From positions 23,217 through 47,082 of the forward strand of contig DIBR01000028.1 in the NCBI GenBank assembly GCA_002415025.1: a stretch of 23,866 bases of DNA, in the 5' to 3' direction. Made by a program: the position numbers and the translations under genes. The notes beneath the pieces are model-generated. The model had not been told where the DNA came from. It saw only the letters and a program-made list of their open reading frames with translations, and made no database searches. The stretch comes from Spongiibacteraceae bacterium UBA5047. GTDB taxonomy: Bacteria > Pseudomonadota > Gammaproteobacteria > Pseudomonadales > Spongiibacteraceae. Of the stretch, positions 9,941 through 15,705 are shown in pieces; the first letter of the stretch is position 1; each line of letters begins with the position of its first letter.

Positions 9941-9988
9941 ATGGCGGTCACCAAATTAGAATTCCTACAGTCTCGTTACATTAAATAG
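9941..9988 (+). CDS. Possible 15-residue leader peptide
   Basis: ATG at 9941 is preceded by a strong GAGGAAACC RBS and encodes MAVTKLEFLQSRYIK before TAG at 9986. It ends 9 bp before the ATG of the next gene, and GAGG of that gene's RBS (TAGAGGAAAA) overlaps the stop. Translation of the mini-ORF could couple to, or deliver ribosomes to, the next gene. The peptide resembles no family I know, and at this length chance is a real alternative. Confidence 0.35.
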   Translation: MAVTKLEFLQSRYIK

Positions 9989-9997
9989 AGGAAAAAT

Positions 9998-10597
9998 ATG
10001 AAACTTGAATGGGCTCAGTTCTTCGCAAAGTACTTAGTGATTTTTATTTCTGCAATATGGGCTCTTTGTACCAGCAGCGATTATATTAGCAAGCAAACTA
10101 ATGCACTAGAGTTACATAATCTTCGACTTAGCAAAAACTCTATTGGTGTAGCAGAGCATTTCATGTCGCCTATTTCGTCTGGCTCCTTATGGGGAGAACA
10201 CAATGACTTATGTACAGTTAGTGGTAAATACATGATAAAAAACTCTGGAGAGCTTCCTGTAGCCTTTGAGGCTGTAACCTTTAATTTATATGAAATTCCT
10301 CCAATTAAAGAGAGTGAACTTAGTGGTTCTGGGGTGATTTCAAAAACAATATCATTGCAAATAGCCAATGCCTCTCCTTTATATTCTGAAACTATTAATC
10401 AGATAGAAAGAATTGGTATTGGAGGTCAGCTAGAAAGGTTATTCAAATATACTATTAAAATTAAAGAAGCTTATTCTTATGCTGTTGTTTCCAATGCGTC
10501 CGGAGGCTTAGCAACAACCAATGGAAAAGTGGATATGAAAAATCAATTCGGCGAATACGAAATGCAACATGTAGTTTTATTTAATCCATGCCAATAA
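9998..10597 (+). CDS. Hypothetical membrane-anchored protein
   Basis: A 199-residue protein with no recognised family. The N-terminus carries a hydrophobic segment (about residues 8-26, FFAKYLVIFISAIWALCTS) that reads as a signal anchor or TM helix. The remainder is rich in beta-prone and polar residues and is probably extracytoplasmic. The gene is strongly AT-rich. GAGGAAAA stands seven bases before ATG. It is followed after 27 bp by the 154-residue gene, with a good AAGGAG site and no attC in between. The two genes thus appear to share one cassette, whose left junction is masked by the IS1182 insertion. Confidence 0.7.
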   Translation: MKLEWAQFFAKYLVIFISAIWALCTSSDYISKQTNALELHNLRLSKNSIGVAEHFMSPISSGSLWGEHNDLCTVSGKYMIKNSGELPVAFEAVTFNLYEIPPIKESELSGSGVISKTISLQIANASPLYSETINQIERIGIGGQLERLFKYTIKIKEAYSYAVVSNASGGLATTNGKVDMKNQFGEYEMQHVVLFNPCQ

Positions 10598-10624
10598 TTC
10601 AAAAAACCGCTAAAGGAGTAGATT

Positions 10625-11089
10625 ATGCCGACAATAAATGAACTAACAGAAGATCAATTTAAAGAGCTTCTTGATGAATATTATGCACCACCAGAAGCTC
10701 GTACAAAAATGACAGATGTTGAAATTAAAGAACTGGCTGAAAGATTAAATGAAAAGGTCAATGTTCCTTTAATTGGTGAAACTACAGAAGAAAAAATACT
10801 AATAAAGGTTGTTTTAAAGATTGATGGTTTTCTTTATGACAACTTACCTAATGAAATTTATGACTTGGTGCGAAGTCTAGATAAAGGAATTGATGATAAT
10901 GAAGCCACAAGACTAATAAATAGACTATCCGTCTTGGCTAATGAAAAAATCGATATACCATACATCCCTGAATCAGCTGAATATGTAGCTATGAAATTTG
11001 TTATTGGTGTCATTATTAATTCCGCCAGGAAACAATGGGATTTCGACAAAGCTAAAAATGCTGGAGATTCAGAGTTGATAGCAGCTTAA
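10625..11089 (+). CDS. Hypothetical acidic helical protein
   Basis: A 154-residue, acidic, mostly alpha-helical soluble protein that I do not recognise. It contains no signal peptide or TM segment. An internal near-repeat is visible: LAERLNEKVNVPLIGETTEEKILIKVVLK (first half; leading residues only matter) resembles LSVLANEKIDIPYIPESAEY in the second half, since both read L..(L/A)NEK(V/I)(N/D)(V/I)P(L/Y)I followed by an acidic stretch and a hydrophobic helix. This suggests a duplicated domain. An AAGGAG RBS lies eight bases before ATG. It follows the 199-residue gene closely, and its stop codon falls at the start of the interrupted attC 2. A two-gene cassette with a membrane and a soluble partner is possible; no function is assigned. 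Confidence 0.7.
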   Translation: MPTINELTEDQFKELLDEYYAPPEARTKMTDVEIKELAERLNEKVNVPLIGETTEEKILIKVVLKIDGFLYDNLPNEIYDLVRSLDKGIDDNEATRLINRLSVLANEKIDIPYIPESAEYVAMKFVIGVIINSARKQWDFDKAKNAGDSELIAA

Positions 11090-11122
11090 CACATCATGTA
11101 ACAAGTCAAAGCAGTCGGACGC
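11090..11122 (+). repeat. Left part of attC site 2, truncated by IS3-family insertion
   Basis: TAACAAGTCAAAGCAGTCGG followed by ACGC is a typical 5' arm of an attC site (R''-L'' with a TAACAAG start). It begins directly after the stop of the 154-residue gene and is cut at 11122, where the IS3-family left inverted repeat starts. The matching 3' arm reappears beyond the IS. Confidence 0.55.
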
Positions 11123-11173
11123 TGAACTTCACCCGCTTTAACGGACACCAAAATCTAACAGATGAGGTGTTCA

Positions 11174-11536
11174 ATGCCGAAGTACAACAACCCAAGAAAA
11201 ACGTGGCAGTACGAAAACGAATTTAAAGTAAAATCTGTTCAACTCAGTCTTCTGGATGGAGTACAGGTTCAAGAACTTGCCAAGACACTCGAGATCCATC
11301 CGTTTATGCTATCGCGCTGGCGGAAAGAGTATCGAGAACGAAAAATAGTGGCGGATAAGCGTAAAAAAGTGACCGACATCCAAAAGCAACAGAAAGAGAT
11401 GTCGGCCCTGAAGACGCTAAAGGCAGAGAACGCGAAGCTAAAGCAGGAGAACGACCTTCTAAAAAAGTGGCAACGGTTTCTTGCGGAGGAACATCAACTA
11501 GATATCGATTCATCCAGAGATACGGACAAGAGCTAG
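11174..11536 (+). CDS. IS3-family OrfA (HTH protein)
   Basis: A 120-residue helix-turn-helix protein that binds the IS ends. The HTH lies near residues 10-50 (EFKVKSVQLSLLDGVQVQEL, then AKTLEIHPFMLSRWRKEY). A leucine-zipper coiled coil follows near 70-100 (LKTLKAENAKLKQENDLLKK). I chose ATG at 11174 because GAGGTG sits five to six bases upstream; an ATG four codons earlier lacks a site. The slippery heptamer A_AAA_AAG at 11461-11467 lies in frame near its 3' end and lets ribosomes shift -1 into OrfB to make the OrfAB transposase. Confidence 0.9.
   Translation: MPKYNNPRKTWQYENEFKVKSVQLSLLDGVQVQELAKTLEIHPFMLSRWRKEYRERKIVADKRKKVTDIQKQQKEMSALKTLKAENAKLKQENDLLKKWQRFLAEEHQLDIDSSRDTDKS
11461..11467 (+). 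promoter_or_regulatory. Programmed -1 frameshift site A_AAA_AAG
   Basis: In the OrfA frame the codons read CTA AAA AAG, giving the canonical X_XXY_YYZ heptamer. A -1 slip enters the OrfB frame without stops. This is the standard control of transposase level in IS3 elements. Confidence 0.88.
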
Positions 11537-12354
11537 GCATCAAGGCGTTGTGTAGTTGGTTGGGCGTGTCCCGCAGTGGGTACTATGGCTGGCGTAATCG
11601 ACAGCCATCAGACCGGGCAATTGAGGATGGCGAACTGCTCAGGCGCATTCGGGCGATTTACGACGCGAATAAAGGTCGCTACGGAAGCCCTAGAGTATAT
11701 AGAGCCTTAAAGAAGCAAGGTTTTGCAGTTGGTCAGAAGCGGGTTGCCAGGCTAATGCGAGAAAATAGTATGGTGGCGAGAGTCGTGAAAGTTACCCGCC
11801 GGGCGCCGGGCTCCAGGCGTTTCCTAGCCTCAGGAGAGAATCTACGCCCTGACGGGGGTGTGCCAGTGGCGACTAATCGCGTGTGGGTGGCTGATGTGAC
11901 CTATCTCAAAGTACAGCATCGATGGTATTACCTCTCTGTCGTCATGGATTTGTATTCACGAGCCGTTGTTGGCTGGAGCTTGGACGAGAGTAGAACAACT
12001 TCGACGACAAAGCGCACGTTGCTTAGCGCGATTAGTAAACGATGCCCACAGCCCGGCTTGATGATGCACACTGATCGAGGTGTCGAATATCGCGGCGGCG
12101 AGTATCAGGCTGTGTTAAAGCGTAATGGCATAGCACACAGCCTGAGTCGTCCTGGGCAGTGCACTGACAATGCGCATATGGAATCCTTTTTCCATTCGCT
12201 TAAAGCTGAATTAATACGAGGTCGCGTGTTCCGGGATGCCTCAGAATTGAGATATGCTTTGGCTGGCTATATCAATAATTACTACAACCGGACTCGGCTG
12301 CGCTCAGGTATTGGTTACCACTCACCAATGGAATATGAGCAATTAGCAGCATGA
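11467..12354 (+). CDS. IS3-family OrfB, rve-type DDE transposase domain
   Basis: A 295-residue integrase-core domain, probably made mainly as the OrfAB fusion from 11174 through the frameshift at 11461-11467. An HTH_21-like segment (IYDANKGRYGSPRVYRAL) precedes the catalytic core. The DDE triad is Asp143 (VWVADVTYL), Asp203 (MMHTDRGVEY) and Glu239 (AHMESFFHSLK), with the expected 35-residue spacing between the last two. The C-terminus YHSPMEYEQLA is usual for the family. Independent initiation would need the GTG at 11467, which overlaps the slippery site and has no clear RBS. No internal disruption is visible. Confidence 0.92.
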   Translation: MATVSCGGTSTRYRFIQRYGQELGIKALCSWLGVSRSGYYGWRNRQPSDRAIEDGELLRRIRAIYDANKGRYGSPRVYRALKKQGFAVGQKRVARLMRENSMVARVVKVTRRAPGSRRFLASGENLRPDGGVPVATNRVWVADVTYLKVQHRWYYLSVVMDLYSRAVVGWSLDESRTTSTTKRTLLSAISKRCPQPGLMMHTDRGVEYRGGEYQAVLKRNGIAHSLSRPGQCTDNAHMESFFHSLKAELIRGRVFRDASELRYALAGYINNYYNRTRLRSGIGYHSPMEYEQLAA

Positions 12355-12389
12355 CAAGAAACGCGTCCGTTTTATCGGGTGAAGATCAC

Positions 12390-12464
12390 GTTTAACCCGC
12401 CTCCTACTTTTGCTGCCGCAAAAGCAGGCGTCGCCTCAAGAGCCGCTGAACTCAGGCGTTAGGC
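12390..12464 (+). repeat. attC site 2, right part (or an attC-like site adjoining the IS)
   Basis: It begins with GTTTAAC (12390-12396, fits RYYYAAC) and ends with GTTAGGC (12458-12464, fits GTTRRRY exactly). The inner hairpin CTTTTGC-TGCC-GCAAAAG is flanked by CGCCT/AGGCG. The 3' arm (CCGCTGAACTCAGGCGTTAGGC, of which the last seven bases are the core) is typical of integron sites. It is either the remaining half of the attC whose 5' arm ends at 11122, or a separate site next to the IS. The outer-arm complementarity is weak, which favours a disrupted site. Confidence 0.6.
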
Positions 12465-12483
12465 ATTAGTAAGGAATTAAATC

Positions 12484-13053
12484 ATGGAAGAAGCAATAAA
12501 GATTGTAGGAATAATAGCTAGCCTAATTGCTATATATAAAATCGCAGTTGAATTGATGTTGGCGCGTTCAACGAGGAGAAGAGACGAGTATTCCTTTACC
12601 AAGCAATTTATATCAGACATTAGCGATTCTTCAGATCAACATCCATATATCTTGGAAAAAGGGTTTCTGGCTTTAACTGGGAAAATTTACTCTGTGGATG
12701 AGCTCCGCATTCTTCTTCGGCAGAAATCTCCCTCTGTTGCTATCTCGCAAAGAAGTTCAGCCACCGGTTTTGTAGTCTTTGACGAAGCTTCTCGCCAGTA
12801 TTCGTGGAAAGGGAAGTATGGCCGTCCTTTTATTAGAAAACACGCAGGTAAATGGTTCTTTGCCTGTTACATGGTTACTGCGATACTGGCATTGTTGCCC
12901 GTGTATCTGATTGGATTAGAGCTGCTTGCTAGTATTCCAACGGTGGCCTATTCAGTCTCTTTGCTTGTTGTAGCTATTTCCTGCCTGTCACAGCAATCAG
13001 ACCTAGAGACCGCGATTTCCTTTATGAGCTCCATCGAATACGAGCATGCTTAG
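12484..13053 (+). CDS. Hypothetical protein with paired C-terminal TM helices, cassette gene
   Basis: A 189-residue protein of unknown family. There is a short hydrophobic N-terminus (residues 5-22, IKIVGIIASLIAIYKIAV), then a soluble central domain. Near residues 125-170 two closely spaced TM helices follow (WFFACYMVTAILALLPVYL and VAYSVSLLVVAISCL). ATG follows AAGGAATTAAATC, 20 bp after the attC core, as in other cassettes. Its stop TAG begins attC site 3. The central motif ATGFVVFDEASRQYSWKGKY could be a small ligand- or protein-binding fold, but no function is claimed. Confidence 0.72.
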   Translation: MEEAIKIVGIIASLIAIYKIAVELMLARSTRRRDEYSFTKQFISDISDSSDQHPYILEKGFLALTGKIYSVDELRILLRQKSPSVAISQRSSATGFVVFDEASRQYSWKGKYGRPFIRKHAGKWFFACYMVTAILALLPVYLIGLELLASIPTVAYSVSLLVVAISCLSQQSDLETAISFMSSIEYEHA

Positions 13054-13167
13054 TATCAAGCAACAGCAGCCTACGTATAAAGCTCCGCATCTTTTTGCGC
13101 CGTCGCTTCGCTCAATTTGGCACAAAAAGCCGCTCCACTTTATGCGCGGCTGTGTTGAGCGTTAAAT
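13051..13167 (+). repeat. attC recombination site 3 (long form)
   Basis: R' is GTTAAAT (13161-13167, exact GTTRRRY). The R'' position reads TAGTATC, a degenerate core. Between them the arms CAACAGCAGCC...GTATAAAGCTCCGC and GGAGCGG...TTTATGCGCGGCTGTGTTG pair closely (the right arm read in reverse complement begins CAACACAGCCGCGCATAAAG). Inner TTTTTGCGCC pairs with GGCACAAAAA around CGCTTCGCTC. At 117 bp it is a VCR-length site. Confidence 0.75.
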
Positions 13168-13479
13168 GCCCGTGATAGCAAAATCCAAAGCAGCAACGAT
13201 CTCATCGCGGAAGTGATTTAGCGAGCCGATGGGGTTCTTCAGATGCTTGGCGGGAATTGAGGCAATTTGAGGCACGAGTAGCAACAGGGTTTCATCCTCA
13301 TATTCAATTTCAGGGGTTAGTTTTTTCATAGTTTGCTCGTTCAAGCTTTTGCGTCTTGCGAGGGGTACCACTATCCGAGTGGCAATATCCTCTATCGTTG
13401 CGCTCTGTATGTCGACAATATAGGGGAATGCTTTTCTAGTAGTTGCGCTCGGGTTTATAAACACATCAAACTGAGGCAT
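13162..13479 (-). CDS. ccdB: CcdB-family gyrase-poison toxin
   Basis: A 105-residue toxin of the CcdB/MazF fold. Conserved family features are QFDVFINP at the N-terminus, YIVDIQS near residue 20, TRIVVPLARR near 35, and a C-terminal helix ending ALDFAITGI. F-plasmid CcdB ends in WGI, but the chromosomal Vibrio-type branch (as I recall, V. fischeri CcdB) ends in ITGI as here, so this is probably a functional gyrase toxin. ATG at 13479 overlaps the ccdA stop as TGATG. The stop codon overlaps the R' core of attC site 3, so the gene fills the cassette to its edge. It runs opposite to the other cassettes and therefore uses its own promoter. Confidence 0.9.
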   Translation of the reverse strand: MPQFDVFINPSATTRKAFPYIVDIQSATIEDIATRIVVPLARRKSLNEQTMKKLTPEIEYEDETLLLLVPQIASIPAKHLKNPIGSLNHFRDEIVAALDFAITGI

Positions 13480-13724
13480 CAAAAATCCCTAAACTCGTCA
13501 CTGAAGCAACCGTTTTCTTCAATAAATTTATTGTAGGCCCGTACGGCATTTTTGTTCTCTTCGGCCCATTTTTCAGAGCCAGACTTTGCGAGCTTTTCGG
13601 CAAGAACTTGCTCTAGTGTAGCGGACAGATTGATGTTAAGGGCTTTGCATTTTTTCAGTAAGTCGCTGTTTAAGCTAAGATTTGTGGGCTTTTTGGGGGC
13701 GCTGTGGTCAAATAAGGGTTCCAT
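13479..13724 (-). CDS. ccdA: CcdA-family antitoxin
   Basis: An 81-residue antitoxin. The N-terminal ribbon-helix-helix domain (about residues 12-45, KKPTNLSLNSDLLKKCKALN then INLSATLEQVLAEKL) binds its own operator. The C-terminal tail (SEKWAEENKNAVRAYNKFIE then ENGCFSDEFRDF) is the family's toxin-neutralising segment, usually disordered and degraded by Lon. It is translationally coupled to ccdB by TGATG. A perfect palindrome 37-54 bp upstream of its start is the likely autoregulatory operator. Chromosomal-integron ccdAB cassettes are known and are thought to stabilise arrays against deletion. Confidence 0.9.
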   Translation of the reverse strand: MEPLFDHSAPKKPTNLSLNSDLLKKCKALNINLSATLEQVLAEKLAKSGSEKWAEENKNAVRAYNKFIEENGCFSDEFRDF

Positions 13725-13760
13725 GATCCTGTCCTACAACGGTGAACTAGCCTCCGATTA

Positions 13761-13778
13761 TGCGCATCCTAATGCGCA
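13761..13778 (-). promoter_or_regulatory. Palindromic operator candidate of ccdAB
   Basis: TGCGCAT-CCTA-ATGCGCA is a perfect 7-bp inverted repeat 37 bp upstream of the ccdA start on the minus strand. TTTACA lies just upstream of it and TAATCG just downstream in the direction of transcription, so it would overlap the promoter. A CcdA RHH dimer is the natural reader. This is inferred from position. Confidence 0.5.
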
Positions 13779-13787
13779 CTGTAAAGC

Positions 13788-13859
13788 ATTTGACAAATGT
13801 GGGCTGTCGGACAAATTACTCGCTGCGCTTACAATTTGCCGCAGCTACAGACGTTATGT
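13788..13859 (+). repeat. attC recombination site 4
   Basis: R' is GTTATGT (13853-13859, VCR-like variant). R'' is ATTTGAC (13788-13794, one change from RYYYAAC). The arms AATGTGGGCTGTCGGACAAATT and its partner (reverse complement beginning GTCTGTAGCTGCGGCAAATT) pair with two small bulges, around a CTCGCTGCGCTT centre. It closes the ccdAB cassette on the plus strand, giving that cassette an intact pair of attC boundaries. Confidence 0.7.
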
Positions 13860-13896
13860 GTCCAACCTACCCACGAAAAGTAGACATCTCATTTCC

Positions 13897-14040
13897 TGGA
13901 CTTCCCCGAAAATCCTAGACACTTCCGCACTACCCCTTGCGCATCCGCCTCGGAAGTGCCGGAACGGCTCGGTGCCCCGGCGCACTGCTTGTATAAATGG
14001 ATCGACTCCGTAAAGCCGGCCAGCCGGATTTCAAGACGCA
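13897..14040 (+). pseudogene. Relic of an IS3-family orfA
   Basis: TGGACTTCCCCGAAAATCC with following TAGACA resembles an IS3-family left terminal repeat. In the frame starting at 13953 the translation EVPERLGAPAHCLYKWIDSV matches the recognition helix of OrfA proteins (usual form: EVAERLGVSxHSLYKW). No start codon, remaining orfA or orfB is present, and the next gene begins at 14126. It is therefore a deeply truncated remnant. A second, related end-like sequence (CACGAAAAG followed by TAGACA, 13872-13886) suggests more than one past insertion. It marks the right border of the mobile region. The rest of 13860-14125 shows no further gene and no convincing promoter for the next operon. Confidence 0.55.
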
Positions 14041-14125
14041 GCAATCCCCCGGAACTTGCAAACACGCCGGTCACGGGGCAGGGTATAGCGTTGATGTGTA
14101 ACCTGTAGAGTGCCGGGCACCGCCT

Positions 14126-14959
14126 ATGGATTCAATTGATGTGAAGCGCAAGTCACCCTCCTGCGGCGAAAGCTCGGATTTCATCGCCTCCCTGAGCGCC
14201 GAGGCCATTGCCTCCGCTGCCGTTAATCATCCCTACCTGCAAGCCTTTCGCGACGGTGATTTCCCGAATGTTGAGGTGGCGATACGCGACTTCGCATTTC
14301 AATATGGCTGTTACAGTAACGCCTTTACCGGCTACGTCTCGGCTGTAATCAGCAAGCTAGAGCAGAAAGATCACCGCGACATCTTGCGCGCCAATCTTGC
14401 CGAAGAGCAGGGCAATGCCCACGATGCCGACCTGCCGCCGGCCGTGTTGGCTGCCGTTGCCGGGCAACCTCATCGTCTTCTTTACCGGCATTTTCAGGAA
14501 GCGCTGGGTATTGATGAGGCGTATCGGCAGCGGCAGCGGCCAATACCATTAAGCCGGAACTGGCAGCAGCAGTTCGCGCGGCTCTGCGAAACCAATGCCT
14601 GTGTCGGTGTGGGGGCTCTCGGTATTGGTACCGAGCTGATTGTTTCGCGTATATATCAGCAGATTCTCGCGGGGCTGAAACAGCACAGTAACCTAAGCAT
14701 CACTCAGCGCGTTTTTTTTGACCTGCATAGCTTTTGTGACGACCAACACGCCGCCGATTTGTTGATGATTACTGAAAACCTGGCCCGAGACGACGAGGCC
14801 CGCCAACAGATCGCCTATGGAGCGCGTGCGGCAATAGCAATGCGGGTTACGTTCTGGGATGCAATGCTGGAGCGGGCGGTTCAAATTGCTCGCCCGGATT
14901 GGACGGATGTACAAAGCACTTCTATGGAAAACGACCTATTGGAGAACACAGTTATCTGA
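14126..14959 (+). CDS. Haem-oxygenase-like diiron oxidase (HDO / PqqC-TenA fold)
   Basis: A 277-residue all-helical protein that I place in the iron-containing redox enzyme (Haem_oxygenas_2 / HDO) family, related to UndA-, FlcD- and SznF-type oxidases. Candidate ligands appear in the expected helices: Glu93/Glu94 (LAEEQGNAHD), His116 (GQPHRLLYRHF), Glu170 (GIGTELIVSRIY), and Asp199, Asp205 and His208 in FFDLHSFCDDQHA. Family members use O2 at a diiron site for decarboxylation, N-oxygenation or C-C cleavage on small substrates, often amino or fatty acids. It is the first gene of a coupled operon with a methyltransferase and an adenylation-carrier fusion, so its substrate may be carrier-tethered. 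Its stop overlaps the next start as TGATG. The RBS is weak, and a start a few codons later is possible. Confidence 0.82.
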   Translation: MDSIDVKRKSPSCGESSDFIASLSAEAIASAAVNHPYLQAFRDGDFPNVEVAIRDFAFQYGCYSNAFTGYVSAVISKLEQKDHRDILRANLAEEQGNAHDADLPPAVLAAVAGQPHRLLYRHFQEALGIDEAYRQRQRPIPLSRNWQQQFARLCETNACVGVGALGIGTELIVSRIYQQILAGLKQHSNLSITQRVFFDLHSFCDDQHAADLLMITENLARDDEARQQIAYGARAAIAMRVTFWDAMLERAVQIARPDWTDVQSTSMENDLLENTVI

Positions 14960-15705
14960 TGGATACGCAGCAGGTTTACGACAGTAATGCAGAAAAGTGG
15001 CTTCGGCTTGCACCCAGCTCATTATCCGATTTTACGGCGCGGCCCTTGGTATTCGAGGCCTGTGGCAATGTAGCCGGGCGCTCTGTGCTGGATATCGGCT
15101 GTGGCGAGGGTTACTGCGCCAGAGAACTGAAGCGCCGGGGCGCGGGTGACTACCTCGGTGTTGATCTGTCTGAACAGATGATACAGGCAGCGCAGCTGCA
15201 GGAAGCGCAAGACCAATTCGGTATCGACTTTCGTGCATGTAATATTGTCGACTTTGAACCGACGCAGCAGTTTGATTTGTGCATTGCGGTTTTTCTTTTC
15301 AACTATTTACGCGTTGAGGAGATGAACCGTGTTTTTGCTATGGTTAATCGGGCCTTGAAGCCCGGCGGCGAATTTATATTCAGTGTGCCTCACCCGTTTT
15401 TCCCTTTCGTTCGCTCGGCGCAGGCAGCGCCCTTTTACTTTTCGGCCAAGGGGAAGAATTACTTTGCCGATGTAGATGCGCAGTTTGAGGGCGAAATCTG
15501 GAAGCGCGGTGGCGAGCCTTTGCATGTGCAGTGTGTTCACAAAACGTTGACTGATTATTTTTCCGGTCTTCGCGGTGCCGGATTTTCCACCCTGCCCGAA
15601 ATTCAGGAGCTGACGGTGACGCCGGAGCTGGCCGCTACCGACGAAGCCTTCTTTGCGCCGCTGTTAAACGAACCCCTGCATATGTTGTTCAAAATCGCCA
15701 AATGA
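14959..15705 (+). CDS. Class I SAM-dependent methyltransferase
   Basis: A 248-residue cytosolic methyltransferase. Motif I VLDIGCGEGYCARELKRRG is at residues 43-61, the acidic strand-2 end is LGVDLSEQM near 70, and the motif-III-like segment is LKPGGEFIFSVPHPFF near 135. It belongs to the Methyltransf_11/25 type, whose members methylate O, N or C on small molecules. I start it at ATG 14959, overlapping the oxidase stop (TGATG). An upstream in-frame ATG at 14899 would overlap the oxidase by 60 bp and add residues unlike the family. It overlaps the next gene by ATGA. Context points to tailoring of a product made with the oxidase and the adenylating protein. Confidence 0.92.
   Translation: MDTQQVYDSNAEKWLRLAPSSLSDFTARPLVFEACGNVAGRSVLDIGCGEGYCARELKRRGAGDYLGVDLSEQMIQAAQLQEAQDQFGIDFRACNIVDFEPTQQFDLCIAVFLFNYLRVEEMNRVFAMVNRALKPGGEFIFSVPHPFFPFVRSAQAAPFYFSAKGKNYFADVDAQFEGEIWKRGGEPLHVQCVHKTLTDYFSGLRGAGFSTLPEIQELTVTPELAATDEAFFAPLLNEPLHMLFKIAK

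Larger units (their letters stand above)
11123..12388 (+). mobile_element. IS3-family insertion sequence
   Basis: The element is 1266 bp, bounded by imperfect 24-bp inverted repeats: TGAACTTCACCCGCTTTAAC at the left and, read inward from the right, TGATCTTCACCCGATAAAAC, each followed by GGAC. It has the 5'-TG...CA-3' termini of IS3 elements and two overlapping orfs joined by a -1 frameshift signal. Flanking triplets are CGC and CGT, so no exact target duplication is visible. The element splits an integron attC site. Confidence 0.9.
7576..13859 (+). mobile_element. Integron gene-cassette array without integrase (CALIN)
   Basis: The interval contains three attC-like sites plus one site split by an IS, all in the same orientation. 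Between them lie short unrelated genes with almost no spacing before each attC, which is the hallmark of integron cassettes. No tyrosine recombinase of the IntI type is found on either strand of the window. The cassette ORFs are AT-rich relative to the GC-rich genes on both sides. Two insertion sequences have colonised the array. The array lies between hppA and a biosynthetic operon. The integrase could be outside the window or lost. Confidence 0.72.

Noticed and set aside
13162..13479. CcdB as a non-toxic variant because the terminal Trp-Gly-Ile is Thr-Gly-Ile
   Set aside because: As I recall, the chromosomal Vibrio fischeri homologue ends in the same ITGI and is still a gyrase toxin, so loss of function cannot be argued from this alone.
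13889..14074. Minus-strand 61-residue ORF over the IS relic
   Set aside because: The plus strand in this stretch encodes a recognisable OrfA helix, so the minus-strand frame is a shadow.
7359..14125. Integron integrase gene
   Set aside because: No frame on either strand shows the tyrosine-recombinase R-H-R-Y motifs or the IntI-specific insert; the only recombination enzymes here are DDE transposases.
14899..14958. Earlier start for the methyltransferase
   Set aside because: It overlaps the HDO gene by 60 bp and adds residues unlike the family; ATG 14959 forms the TGATG coupling seen at the other junctions.
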